This document shows, in pieces, positions 45,444-56,813 of a stretch of 64,000 bases of DNA. A model generated the notes under the pieces. It made no database searches, was not told where the DNA came from, and saw only the letters and a program-made list of their open reading frames with translations. The DNA is taken from contig CM069874.1 of the NCBI GenBank assembly GCA_036172665.1, forward strand, positions 53,488,707-53,552,706. The letters run 5' to 3'. Positions within the stretch are counted from its first letter, which is position 1, and each line of letters starts with the position of its first letter. The stretch comes from Prosopocoilus inquinatus (taxonomy: Eukaryota; Arthropoda; Insecta; Coleoptera; Lucanidae). The translations under genes and the position numbers were made by a program.

Positions 45444-45794
45444 TACCAGTTATAATGCTGGACGTATCTCTTGGCCGTCTCCAAACAGTACTTTTCAAAG
45501 ACTTTTAAGTTTATTGTGTAGCCAGAGTTCATAACTTTTAAAATGACATCTTTTAATAAGTTCTTCGTCAATGTCTGTGATTTGCGCTGCTAATACTGAA
45601 TTGGCAAAAAACCTCTTCGCAGTATTGCCATCATTTGTCGTTCCAAATCCTTGTTTAGGAATATCAACAAGAAGACCCATAGAATTGCAAATCTGTCTTG
45701 AATTAATTTTATTCTTTCTTCGAAAATGGGTTTTTTGTCCTGTGAAACTTTCCACACTTTCAGGTCTAATCCATATGAAATATGCAAAAAGCAC

Positions 45795-47730
45795 TCAAAA
45801 AAAAAAAAAAACGAATATATGCGTGCAGAACGGATAACCCAAACCTGTACATCTCATTGATTGTATATCATTCATGTTTGAAACTGTGGTGTGACAAATA
45901 TAGCAACGCATCCCAGAGGAACCCGACAATGCATTACATACTTTTCCGTCTATCATTGTCAAGAAAAACGAAAAATTGATTATGCCTAATGTTGCATGAG
46001 TGAATGGAGTTAAACTGTTAATTTGATTTTGAATTAACGGTTAATAACTTGAATCTACCAATCTCCACCGCTTTACAACTTTACAGGCCATGCAGCTCTC
46101 ATGAGAATCCGCCTTTAGACTGGGCTTTAGTTTTTTTCTCTTTTCCACTTGCGGTTTCAATTTTTAATTCCGACCACCATGGGTTGTAGCTTTACACACT
46201 TTTTCTATATTTTTGTAATGTCTAGATGAGGAAGGCTTTAAATAAATTCGAAACCGTCAGCTGAATGATTAAAATTGTTAATTCGTCCTAAACCCGATCA
46301 ACTCTACCTTCAAAATTTAATACTCAGGGCACCATTTCATTTTCATTAACTATGAATAATAATGTGAAATTTAAAAAAGAAAAACAAAGAGTTACATCTC
46401 CCTCTCAGGATATCACATAGAAAGTTTTAATAATGACCTGCTCTAGATACCCTTTTTTTCGAACACGCGGTGTTATTAATGGCCGATCATATATTGATAT
46501 GCACGTTCTTCACTTTTATCTAGTAAATGCAATATAATAATTACACCTATTGTTCTGATACTGACACCATTCGCTTGCAGGTAGATAATGGACAATCACC
46601 TACCGTAATGCAGGTTTCTAAGTCGGATAGATCCTCTTGATCCTCTTAATAACAACGCCTGACGGTAGTAATAATAACAATAATTGTTGGGCAAGAACAC
46701 GTTGGAATTTTACGTTTCTGGTCTGATTCGTCTCGTTAATAAACTCGCCGGCATTGTTTATATTATACGGGAGAGAGAGATCCTCTCCGGCGAAGAACAT
46801 GTTATGTGAAAATAACGGTCGGGCAGCGCGCTTTTTCCTCCGATCTAATCGTAACGCGCTGTTATTTATAGAAAATGTTATTTATTTACTTACAAGAAAC
46901 GCCGGTACAGTTAGCGGAGCATTTTTCTTCGGAACCGGCACGAGGAGATTGTAATTTAATTTGCTGGTATTGCGTGTACCTACGATAGATAGTAGTCAAC
47001 TTATTCGACTGTGAAACTTTAATTGCGCCTTGTTTACTCCTGCACAAGCATTATTTTTACAAGCTGTATGTACCAGCATAAGAATGTCATAAATAAATAA
47101 ATATTATAAATAATTACGTGTTTGTTTGAATGGACGGACGTACAAATTGATTTAGTTTATATCATTTCAGAAAAAAAGCCGCAGAAGATACCTGTTTGTA
47201 AACAGGCGGTTGATGAAATTAGTCATTTTCGAAATTACTTTTTTTTTAATCTGTGGTGTTTGCCCAACGGAGTTCTCAGTCATAGACTTGTCAAGACCTC
47301 AGACCATGGCAAAATTACAAAAAAGAACAAATTCTTTTCCGTAGACAGTTCCATCTGTTTAATTATTCATAATTGGACCTTTCTTAGGCCATCCATTTAT
47401 AGGAATACGCACACGTACGGTAGCGGACAATAAAATCCGGGCAAGCATGTGATATATTATGCTTGTTTCGAGACAATTTGGTAAAGTAAGTCCGTTCTGG
47501 AGCGCAAGGTTGGTGAAAGACGGTAAGCACGTCATGAGGGCACCAGTATAAGAGGGACTCCAAAACTGTATAAAATTAAGAATGCACTTCTTTATCGTTA
47601 CAAGTATTAATTAATGCGACTTGTTTTATTACTTCTACAAAATAAAAAAAATATAAATACATACAGTATAACTACTTGAATCCGAACATGCCCTAATATG
47701 AACCTCCGGCTCCAGTAATCCGTTGTGTTA
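45795..47730. other. Unassigned stretch
   Basis: No gene recognised. 46740-46960 is GC-richer with CGCCGGC and CTCCGGCG blocks and might be host DNA. Several small frames show no family resemblance. Confidence 0.3.
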
Positions 47731-48930
47731 TGTGGACTGCTGGAAAAGTTTCTGGAAACGGTATGAAAAAACGCATATGAAATTTGGTAAACGGTATCAT
47801 TGTTTTTCGAAGTATTCGCCTTTGACGTCAATACACTTTTCCATACGCTCGAACCAATTTCTAAAGCACGTTTTCCACTCTAAAGATGGTACCTCAGAAA
47901 CCAGTGTCTGGAATGTTTCAACCGTGCTTCAGCCGACGAAAATCGCTCACCACGCATTTTATTTTTGATATTTGGGAACAAAAAGAAATCATTAGAGCTG
48001 GCGTTGTCATGTTCGAGAATAATTCGTCGATTTCGATTGTTTCTTCTTATTTGATCGATGACTTCCGGCAAACAAATTGTAGTATACTAATCAGCATTCA
48101 CGGCTTTTCGATCCTCTAAAGCCACGGTTGCTACATGTCCAGTTAAACCAAAGAAACAAGCATTCATTTGCTTCGCAGCACTGCGTGAACGGACAACTTT
48201 TGTTGGCTTTGGTTCATTTTGAAACACCTAAACGGTAGATTGTTGTTTATTTTCTGGCTCGTACGAATAGATCCACGTTTCGTCACCCGTAACGATGTTA
48301 TAAACTAAATTTGAACGACCTCTATTGAATTTCTTGAGCATTCCTTCGCACCATTTGACACGACCCTGCTTTTGCGCTTCTGTTAAACTGTGGGATCCAA
48401 CGACTGCAAAGCTTTCGTACGTTCAAATAATCATGCAAAATCTGGTGTATTGCTTTCATGTCAATGCGTAAGGATGCTTGAATCTCACGGTATGTCACAT
48501 GTCGATCTCGCTCAAGCATTTCACGCATAGCATCTACATTAGTGGCAACAACAGATGTTGAAGGACGACCTTCACGAAATTCGTCACTGAGAGAGGTAAG
48601 TCCACGCTGGAATTCGGCAAACGAATTATAAACACTGCTCTTTGATGGTACTTCATTTCCAAAAGCCAAATGAAGCCGATCGAGGCATTGTTTCGACGTT
48701 AGACCACATTTGAAATCGTGAAAAATCATGGAACGAAAATTTTTACGCGAGATTTCCATGTTTACACAAAATTACTTTTTCTCAAATGCTGTAAAAACAA
48801 AACTAGTTCACTTGGATAGGAACTGTCAATAGAATTATAGGCGAAAAACGTCAAATTTTTCAAATATGACAGTTGATAAACGCTAACAATTCTAAACCTA
48901 CTAGATTCCAGACAATTTTCCAGCAGTGAC
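47731..48930 (-). pseudogene. mariner element 3, deleted and frameshifted
   Basis: Both ends are present: TGTGGACTGCTGGAAAAG at 47731 after TA, and CCAGCAGTGAC near 48930. The N-terminal 145 codons are open (48759-48322), then frameshifted. A deletion at about 47996 removes the segment with the third catalytic Asp (SPDLSPND). A non-autonomous relic of the same family as elements 1 and 2. Confidence 0.88.
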
Positions 48931-49298
48931 TTATAGCTACTAACCATAAATGCCGTATTTAATTTTATCCAACACCTCCAAAATATTGTTAAAAAATATT
49001 CTTTTCAGTGACAGTTGTAATATTTTTATTTCATACATTAATTTGAGCGATGATGCGAGAATCAATTCAGGCTTTGATTTCGAGTGATTTATTTAGCCCA
49101 CTAGTGACTTGTGGGCCACTCTAGTTATTTAAAATTACCACAGTTAATATCCTATTATTATATGAGGTGCTGGACAAAGAAGTTTTTATTGTGAGAACGA
49201 TGAAATTCGTAGATAATTAATTTTGTGCGATAATCCGAACATTTCGAAAATCTGAATCAACCAGTAGATACAATTATTAGTTCGAATTAAAGAGGTCC
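48931..49298. other. Unassigned stretch
   Basis: No gene or repeat recognised. Confidence 0.3.
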
Positions 49299-49885
49299 AA
49301 CTGTACTTTTTTTATATTTTGCACTTTATCTAGAGGGTTTATTTTAGAAACTAGAGAAAAACTTTAAATGCAAATGTAGGGTTTCTTTATCTATTATCTT
49401 TTAGAGTTATCGCAAGAAACAAAAGTACATCGCAAATTGGAGAAAAAAACGTAATTTTTGTTTTTTTTGTTTTTAAATAGAGCACCCTGTATATTGTTTC
49501 CTAAGATAAAAGATCATATTTTTCTGATTTAAAAATTATATAAATATGTTGATATTTGGAGGCAGCCCACGTACAATGCTCTTACACGATTTTTCGATTA
49601 GATCAATACTTTTCTAATAAGAAAAATATCTAGCTTTCTTGCTCCAGTGTTCTAGATGGTTTATTTTAGGAACTACAGAAAAACTTTGAATGCAAATGTA
49701 GTTTTTTTGCCTATTATCTTTTAGAGTTATCGTAACAAACAAAAGCACATTGCAAATTGGAGAAAAAAACGTAATTTTTGTTTTTTTTTTTTTTTAATAG
49801 AGCACCCTGTACGTTGTTTGTTAACATAAAAGATCATATTTTTCTGATTTCGAAAATATATAAATATGTTGATATTTGGAAGTGT
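49299..49885. repeat. Two direct copies of a 240-bp MITE-like repeat around a mariner-flank fragment
   Basis: 49299-49561 and 49653-49885 share TTTTAGAGTTATCG, AATTGGAGAAAAAAACGTAA, AGAGCACCCTGTA and AAAGATCATATTTTTCTGAT at about 85-90%. A third, shortened copy lies inverted at 50270-50415. Between the first two sits 49562-49652, an exact inverted copy of 23339-23429. Confidence 0.75.
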
Positions 49886-50039
49886 CATTTGTGAAATATT
49901 TGAGGTTAGAATATTAATAAAGTAATGTTTAACCTATTAAGACGGCCTGGAATTTTGCTTTTTATTATTAATCCATTGTGTAGGGTTTCGCAAGCACCTC
50001 TCCATGCTGTCTTGATTTTTTAAACATCTTTATACTGAT

Positions 50040-50235
50040 ATTTTAAATAAAAACTTTCTTAATCTTAAACGAATTATGATTGGAAAAACACTCGACATTT
50101 CCCTATAGTTTTACAGTCACTCCTGACGAAGCTATAAATCTATAGCGAAACATTGAATGAATTTCAAATAATAATTCTGTCCGGTAAAAAAAAATTTTAT
50201 ACTTACATTTCTCATCGGACGAGAAACAACTTCAT
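50040..50235 (+). repeat. Penelope terminal-repeat fragment with degenerate hammerhead
   Basis: 50118-50161 reads CACTC, CTGACGA, GCTATA/TATAGC, GAAACATT, GAATG, a variant of the motif at 52262. Preceding CACTCGACATTTCCCTATAG is a decayed inverted copy of the same motif. Confidence 0.55.
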
Positions 50236-50525
50236 TTATGATATTTTAAAATTAATTATATCAGGAGCGTTCCCTCCAAATTTCAACAAATTTTTGAAAT
50301 CAGGAAAACGTGATCTTTCATCTTAGCAAATAATATACATACGTTTGCATCTAAAGTTTTTCTCTAGCTCCTAAAATAAACCCTCTAGATAGGATGCAAA
50401 ATATAAAAAAAAACCTAGACATACATCCCACATAATATTTTTAATTGAAGTTAGTTCTTCTCCGATGAAAATTGTAAGTACAAAATTTTTTTAATCTCGA
50501 ACCAGACAGAATTATGAAGGGAAAA

Positions 50526-50567
50526 CACTCAACGTTTCGCTATAGATTTCTAGCTTCGTCAGGAGTG
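50526..50567 (-). ncRNA. Hammerhead-like motif in left Penelope repeat
   Basis: Minus strand: CACTC, CTGACGA, A, stem II GCTAGA/TATAGC (one mismatch), GAAACGTT, GAGTG. Stem I is CACTC/GAGTG. Stem III would be only C-G beside A-U, as in hammerheads that pair as dimers through ACGU. One extra A before stem II departs from the strict consensus. Confidence 0.5.
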
Positions 50568-50752
50568 AAAAAAAGTAAATAAACAAGTTGTCAAGAGAAA
50601 CAAGTCGTCAAGAAAAACGAAAAGGTAACATGATTTTAAACTAAATTACGAGTTGTCCGGAATAAATGGAAAAGTAACTAGAACTACATTAAAAACTAAT
50701 TTTTTTTTAATTTATTTTTTAATTGACAGATCTATATCCTGTTTAAAATACA

Positions 50753-52117
50753 CCTCTTCGTCCTATAGTTTCCACTATTGGTTCTTCTCCATATTTCTTA
50801 TCTAAATTTATTTCAAAAATCATTACTCAGGTTACTAGTAAATCAGAATATTTTATAAAAAAATCGTTTGAACTCGTAGAAAAATTAGAACAAATAACTG
50901 TACCAAATAATTGCATTATAATTTCTTTAGACGTTATTTCTTTATTCACTAACATTCCTAAAGATTTAGCTTTAAAAAGTATTAATGATAGGTGGTTAGA
51001 GATTAAAGTTTTTACTGATATTTCCAAAGGTAACTTTTTATAAATAGTTTATTTATGTTTTGAAACATCTTATTTTGCTTTCAATGATAAATTTTATAAA
51101 CAGATTTTTGGTACAGCAATGGGGTCTCCTTTATCTCTGGTTTTAGCTGAAATTGTTATGCAAGAACCAGAAAAATCTGTTATTAACTCTTTATCATTCG
51201 ATTTAACGTAGTATTTTCGTTATGTAGATGACATTTTACTAATTTTACCTTCTGATAAGGTAGATTTTGTTTTAAATAAATTTAACTCTTTTCATAATAG
51301 ATTACAATTTACAGTAGAAAAAGAAGATAATAATTCATTGAGTTTTCTTGATGTAAATATTATCAGACAGAATGATAAATTAATTACTAATTGGTTTCAT
51401 AAACCTACCTGGTCTGGTAGATACATAAATTTTCACTCGTACACACCCAAAAATTATAAAATTGCAACTATTATTTCATTAACAGATCGAGCTATTTTAC
51501 TTTCTGATAAAGTTTTCATTTATGATAACTTAAATTTAATAAAGAAAACTCTTATTCAAAATTCTTATCCAATAAATCTTATTGAATCAGTAATTAAAAA
51601 TCGTATTAAATACTTACAAAATTCAAATGTCTCTAATAACATTAGACAAACTTCGAACCATAAATACATATCATTGCCTTATATTGAACCATTACACAAT
51701 ACATTTAAACACATTTTCAAAAAACATAATTTAATTTTAGCCAGTAAATCTGTGAATAATTTAAATTTAATTTTTTCGAAAAACCAAAATACAGAAATTA
51801 AAACAACCTAACGTGATTTATGAAATCAAATGTTCAAATTGTAATTCTGTTTATATAGGTGAAACGAGCCAAAATTTAAAAAAACGTTTAGACCAAAAAT
51901 AATCAAAATCATGCTTGTAGAGCATTCATTAGTAAATAATCATAATTTTGATTTTGATAATACTGACATTTTGTACAATGAATCTAATATTTTTAAAAAA
52001 CGTTTCACAGAAATGTATAAAATTAAAATATCTCCAAATTCTATTAATAAACGTACGGATTTTGAAAATTTAAATGACATATTTTGTAGTTTTCTGGACT
52101 CTTTAAACAGGATATAG
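50753..52117 (+). pseudogene. Penelope reverse transcriptase plus GIY-YIG endonuclease, broken
   Basis: Starts without an ATG at PLRPIVSTIGSSPYFLSKF. Motif A is SLDVISLFTNIP, motif B GTAMGSPLSLVLAEIVM, motif C YFRYVDDILL with the Asp pair. In-frame stops occur near 51040 and 51209. The frame is then open to 51811. A shift at 51807 leads to the endonuclease, VIYEIKCSNCNSVYIGETSQ, and a further shift to EHSLVNNHNFDFDN and the C-terminus at 52117. Domain order RT then GIY-YIG is that of Penelope-like elements with endonuclease. Confidence 0.85.
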
Positions 52118-52261
52118 ATCTGTCAATTAAAAAAAAAATTAGTTTTTTAATGTAGTTCTAGTTACTTTTCGCTTTATTCCGGACAACTCGTTTAAAATCA
52201 TGTTACCATTTCGTTTTTTTTGACGACTTGTTTCTCTTGACAACTTTAATTTACTTTTTTT

Positions 52262-52303
52262 CACTCCTGACGAAGCTATAAATCTATAACGAAACGTTGA
52301 GTG
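52262..52303 (+). ncRNA. Hammerhead-like motif in right Penelope repeat
   Basis: CACTC (52262-52266), CTGACGA (52267-52273), then A and stem II GCTATA/TATAAC (one mismatch), GAAACGTT (52291-52298), GAGTG (52299-52303). Stem I has five pairs. ACGT would give a dimer-type stem III. The extra A next to the core lowers certainty of activity. Confidence 0.5.
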
Positions 52304-52358
52304 TTTTCCCTTCAAAATTCTGTCCGGTTCGAGATTAAAAAAACTTTGTACTTATAAT

Positions 52359-52734
52359 ATTTTTAAATTACAAATCTCCGTTGAGTAAAATAAACTGTGT
52401 TTCAGAACACCCATTTATTGACACTGGGCAAATTTTGGCCCGAATTTAGTATCATTCACACATTGTCATTTAAGTTATTAGTTCCTCGTAGTTTTCAGAA
52501 CGTACTGTAGTTGCTCTTGGATATTAACTATCGGAAGTGAGATAAAAAAAAAACGCCACAAGGCATAACTCTGTTATTTATGGTCCAATTTGAGTAAGTA
52601 TATGTATAAAATCACCCCATCAATACTACTAATTGATAAAAGTTGTATTATGTTTTAATGTCACCGCTTATAACAAATGATAGTTAACTTTTTTGTTTTC
52701 TTGAAATAGATATTATATTATTATTTTATTATTA
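52359..52734. other. Unassigned stretch
   Basis: No gene or repeat recognised. Confidence 0.3.
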
Positions 52735-53199
52735 TATACAGCTTGAAATCAAATAAATTTTACTAATAAAACTAAGTTCTTCATCACATAGGAAAATGAT
52801 TTCTACAAATATGAAATTTATTGGTGAAAACGAAAGAAATTAAAACCCCCCAAGAGCCCGGAGACTCTTTGATTGAAGACATCTGTCCTGCCGAGTATTC
52901 ATTTCTATAGGCGTATCATAAAACATTGTAAATAATTAAAGCGTCATCGATTTGAAGGGCACTGAGTTAAAATCTTCGCTTCTGCAATTCCATAACGGAA
53001 AACAATTATTAATCATCCGTCCCGGTGCTTATTGAATTTATCAATTTTTCTCATTTTTCACGTAATGTTAATACAGTTTTTTATCCTCTGTTCACAAAAC
53101 TGTAACAATAAATAAACATTAGAAATTCCGTTTTCTAAAATTATTTTAATAATTCAAAAGTAATTGAAAATTAATCTTCGCCCACAATAATTTTATATC

Positions 53200-53242
53200 C
53201 GTAGATACGTATTTCGGCAGCTAAGTTGCCATCTTCAGTACG
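53200..53242 (-). ncRNA. Hammerhead-like motif, left arm of foldback
   Basis: Minus strand: CGTA, CTGAAGA, T, GGCAAC-TTA-GCTGCC (one mismatch), GAAA, TACGTA, TC, TACG. Stem I CGUA/UACG pairs perfectly. Stem III is the self-complementary UACGUA, suited to pairing between two molecules. One extra U precedes stem II. Confidence 0.45.
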
Positions 53243-53696
53243 CTACCAACTTAACTGCATTTGCACTGGATATTTCATAAAGAGAGGATTCTCCGATATA
53301 AAAATTTTTCTAAAGTGCTCTTAGCTTGTGGTGTGTGTGATTTGCTCTCATCTGTAGGTTGTTTTTTGATGAATTATACATAATATACATATTTTATTTT
53401 ATTTTTCAGGATTTTTAGGCATCAAATAACAGGGAATTAAATACTTATTTATTTGTCAGAATAAAAAAATTTTTCGCGTCTTTGGACTATTTATTTCCGT
53501 ATTTCCGTATTGTTTGGTTAGCTCTTATTCGTTAGGTTTTTTTTTGACGGTTAATTTTTGATATTTACATATTAATTTAAATTTAGACATATATATCTTT
53601 TAGATGATTAGATTGTTGTTATTTTTTACATTTTTATGATTTTATTAGGATGATTAGGTTGTTTTTAGATTTTTTTAAGTGCTTTTAAGTTGGTAG

Positions 53697-53739
53697 CGTA
53701 CTGAAGCTGGCAGCTTAGCTGACGAAATACGTATCTGCG
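53697..53739 (+). ncRNA. Degenerate hammerhead-like motif, right arm of foldback
   Basis: CGTA, CTGAAGC (last core A replaced by C), TGGCAGC-TTA-GCTGAC, GAAA, TACGTA, TC, TGCG. The core substitution should abolish activity. Confidence 0.35.
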
Positions 53740-54528
53740 GATATAAAATTATTGTGGGCGGAGATTAATTTTCAATTATTTCTTAAACCGCAATCTCCGT
53801 TACTATTTTAGTTTAATTCAAAAGTATTCATCGTGTACTTTATTTGCTGGTCGTCAATAAACTGCGTTGTTATTTCTTTATTGCGCAAAATGTTTAAGAA
53901 TGTCTTTTCTTTCTCCATTTCAGAAAATATCGTTATTGATTGCAGTCATCGTAATAATTAACAAAACGACAATCAATCAAAGCGACTAATAATTTTAATC
54001 ATTTTAATACGCGAAATTAGCCCAGTAAATGGTGTGTTTTTGGTATTGGTTTACAAAAACTAGGAAGTCAAGATCTAATTATTGTCGATTATCTAATGAA
54101 ATAAATTTAATTCTGATCAATGCAAGCAGGTTTAAATTGTTCTTCTTTAATCATAATGCACATGTGGGTCACGACCGAGACGCTATGAATTTGAACTGTT
54201 TTCTTTAATCAGTCGACGATTCTGTTTTATTGTGTTCATATAAAGCTTTTAACATGCGAATTTTGTTTCATGACGTTGTTTTTGCGCACGGCCGACCAGA
54301 AGTTCTCAAACAAAAGAGTCCTGCAGTAGGCATTTTTTTTTATTTTTGAGCTAGACCTTTGACAGGTGCAGCATTAATTCTCTTACGGTATTACTATGTG
54401 AAACTAATTTGATTACATCCTCTTTAGCTCTATAGGTCGTGAAGGCTTAGGGCTGGATTAACTACTTTTTTCAATTTCTTTCTCTCTTCTGCCTGCTGAC
54501 CTGTCGAGAAGAATCGCAAACCTCTTAC

Positions 54529-54701
54529 CTTTTTCTTTCTAGGCAGTTCGTCTGTATAATCCATGACGATTCCTTCGTCAGAAGCCGAACTCGACGACAA
54601 CGGCACTACTGGTGAATAAATATCACGTGGAGGAGGCGACGGAGATGATCTCCACGACGCTGAGCTGCTGCTTCCCGGTGAAGTACCGGCCCAGGATATC
54701 C
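54529..54701 (-). CDS. Candidate internal exon of an unidentified host gene (minus strand)
   Basis: 173 bp between an acceptor (GTTGCATTTCAG, exon from 54701) and a donor (AAAAAG then GTAAGA, exon to 54529). In phase it encodes ISWAGTSPGSSSSASWRS, SPSPPPRDIYSPVVPL, SSSSASDEGIVMDYTDEL and PRKKK. The serine/proline-rich, low-complexity text followed by a basic cluster is typical of disordered parts of regulatory proteins. The GC content is well above the flanks. I cannot name the gene and see no further exons here. A competing plus-strand frame (54612-54821) exists. Confidence 0.45.
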
Positions 54702-55075
54702 CTGAAATGCAACATTCTCACTTTATGGCTGCATGCTGCGGATGTTTATTCCGTCGGTCAATACGAAATATTTCGCACGCCGAGGCCGATGGTTTTAGCA
54801 GAGGAAACGGTAAACACGTAAATTCTGTGGGATGCCTTTACGCAATAAATACGGCGGCCGTTTCAAAATAAACAGGGTTCATTTGTTTAATTTTGAGCGA
54901 GGATGTTGCCGTTGAATAACATAGGAAACGACAGATTAACGGAGATTAATTACATACCAAGATAGTACATTGTTGATAGGGTAGTATAGTAAATCGAAAA
55001 ACAAATAAAAACAAACTTTGTGTACCCGAAATGTAGAGGTGTTTAAAAAAAATACGAACTCAAAAGTCTTAATAC
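54702..55075. other. Flank of candidate exon, unassigned
   Basis: 54702-54860 stays GC-richer and may belong to the same locus. No further exon found. Confidence 0.3.
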
Positions 55076-55545
55076 TTGTATGTAATATGTGTTCACGATC
55101 TTTTGACTTTCAGAGTGGGCCATGTTTGTGTGGGATTTTTGTTGGTATCACTAAAAATATGGATGTCAGAAGATTGGGTTAAAGTTTCATGATTATTGTT
55201 GCTGAAGATCGGAGCTTCCATTGGCAAATGTTCTGAATGATTTATGTTGCAATTCTAAACATGATCGTAAGCATCGTAAGGTATCATCGGACCATTTAAA
55301 TGTATAGGCTGTAAGTACCTTACGAGGCTTACGATCAGTCTTAGAATTGTAGCATTAATTTTCATTAATCTTACCATTACCGACCATGTTCATCATTGTT
55401 CCAAGTCATTGTTATCAACAAGGAGGCTTCATAATTTTTGACAATGTTAGGCTTTGACTTCTGTCAAATTACATGCACGTAACCTAACGAAAAAAAAAAT
55501 ATAGCCTATTAGGGAGTTAAAAGTTCAAAAGATCGCCAATGCATT
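55076..55545. mobile_element. Foldback MITE, about 470 bp
   Basis: Inner arms GATCGTAAGCATCGTAAGGT (55264 on) and ACCTTACGAGGCTTACGATC (to about 55335) pair with few mismatches. Outer blocks ACGATCTTTTGACTTT and AAAGTTCAAAAGATCG also pair. Exact ends not defined. Confidence 0.5.
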
Positions 55546-56811
55546 ATAAATACCGTTCACGTTCACAAATGCACTTACGTAGATACATACATATTTCTCT
55601 TAAGAGGAATCCCACCGAATAATGCCATATACGAAAACCATTAAAACGCGCGAAGTCGTAGAGGCTTTAGTTCTTAATCAATTTATTTCATTTTTTTACA
55701 CCACATATTTAAGGACTAGAACTACAAAATGACCAATGGAAATTTCGCTACGATTAGTTGTTAATTAGAAAAAAAAATAATTAACATTTAAAAATCGTAG
55801 TTGAACTTTACAGTAAAATTAAATATACTTCCAGTTCATATTTTCGAAAACGCGTTGGTCACTTTGTAGATTGAAGTTTTGTTAACAAAACCGCGAAAAC
55901 AGCTTTAAAAAATATGTATATGTAATGTAGTTATGAATTCGCGCGTTTTGCATGTTTTTCATGAATTATTTTCATGAGGCGTGGACGGATTTCTCCCACT
56001 ATCAATTGTGGGGGAGGAAGCAAACATATCTTCTCTTTCTGTTCCTCTAAAAATTGTTTAAGAGAATATTGCGGCTGGAAACAAAAATTAGCTTGTGACA
56101 GGCTGGTGCCAGGTCGGATCCGAGCCGGGAGTGACCGAATATTGTCGATGTTTGAAAAATACTTCGAAAGAATTTATTTACGTGAATTGTAATTTTAACA
56201 TAGATATAGGCAAAAGAAACGAAAAATTGAAATTACACTTGTACATACTATAAAATTGAAATGTTTGTCGGAAGTATGAATGTTAGAAATGTTTGCAACA
56301 ATGACAATAACGAGAATATAATAATAGAAGAAAATATTTTTAAATTAATTACAAAATATTTAAATGTTTGTCAATAAATTTCGAACTCCGTTACTAAATT
56401 TTTCTAAGTGGAGTTTTATTAATGTGTTAATAAAATTTAATTATGTAAAAGTTTTTGTTATGAATGAATATCTCTTCATGTAAATAAGCTGTAACACTAA
56501 TTATGTTTCTACAAAAATTACTAATTAAAACTTAGAAAAAAATATTAAATTAAAAATATGCGTTGTTAATGAGGACAATAAATAATACTAGCAATTGAAT
56601 ATATTTTCGGAAAAAAAATTCAGTTCAATATTGTTAGTAATTTCGAAAATCAAGATTCCAAAATTAACAATAATTAGAATAGAATAGAATACAATAGAAT
56701 AGTCAAGTGCTAATTAATATAGTTCTTCTAGAAGAAATCCGAGACATGTGGTTCTAACCGGAAGCCAAGAATTCAACCGTAGTTCTTTATAATAAAGGAG
56801 TTGATCGCATG
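55546..56811. other. Unassigned AT-rich stretch
   Basis: A 72-codon frame at 55974-56192 has no recognisable family. 56680-56700 is an AATAG microsatellite. Otherwise nothing seen. Confidence 0.3.
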
Positions 56812-56813
56812 TA

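Larger units (their letters stand above)
43803..45794 (-). pseudogene. Unclassified protein gene split by mariner 2 (minus strand)
   Basis: 45794 to 45445 (minus) gives MGLLVDIPKQGFGTTNDGNT, ITDIDEELIKRC and, after a frameshift near 45495, VFEKYCLETAKRYVQHYNW. The mariner then interrupts. 44215 to 43803 continues with PFLIQGSKVIEHLILPIREL, SKEAQEARNKDIRKYREHH, TNEDLFRRLLLSSNPYLSS and an acidic tail. I recall similar uncharacterised proteins in many copies in aphid and other arthropod genomes, often next to transposons. That memory is the only basis for calling it repetitive. Function unknown. Confidence 0.6.
50470..52358 (+). mobile_element. Penelope-like element with inverted terminal repeats
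   Basis: The left arm 50470-50735 and right arm 52097-52358 are inverted copies (AGTACAAAxTTTTTTTAATC...GACAGATCTATATCCTGTTT). Each carries a hammerhead-like motif. Between them is a degraded RT plus GIY-YIG frame on the plus strand. Penelope-like elements are known for terminal repeats in either orientation and for hammerhead motifs. The 5' part of the RT gene is missing. Confidence 0.8.
53163..53814. mobile_element. 652-bp foldback insertion with hammerhead-like motifs in both arms
   Basis: Flanked by a perfect 12-bp duplication AATTCAAAAGTA (53151-53162, 53815-53826). The uninterrupted repeat at 30310 confirms the empty site. Inverted arms CGCCCACAATAATTTTATAT and ATATAAAATTATTGTGGGCG each lead inward through a hammerhead-like core. 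A 40-bp tail follows the right arm. No coding frame. Confidence 0.8.
52735..54425. repeat. Dispersed repeat, copy 2, interrupted
   Basis: Matches 30310-31440 at about 80-85% on both sides of the insertion 53163-53814. Non-coding. Confidence 0.65.

Noticed and set aside
54612..54821. Plus-strand gene opposite the candidate exon
   Set aside because: Starts with GTG and ends at a random stop. The minus strand has better splice sites and more protein-like low-complexity text, though this choice is not certain.
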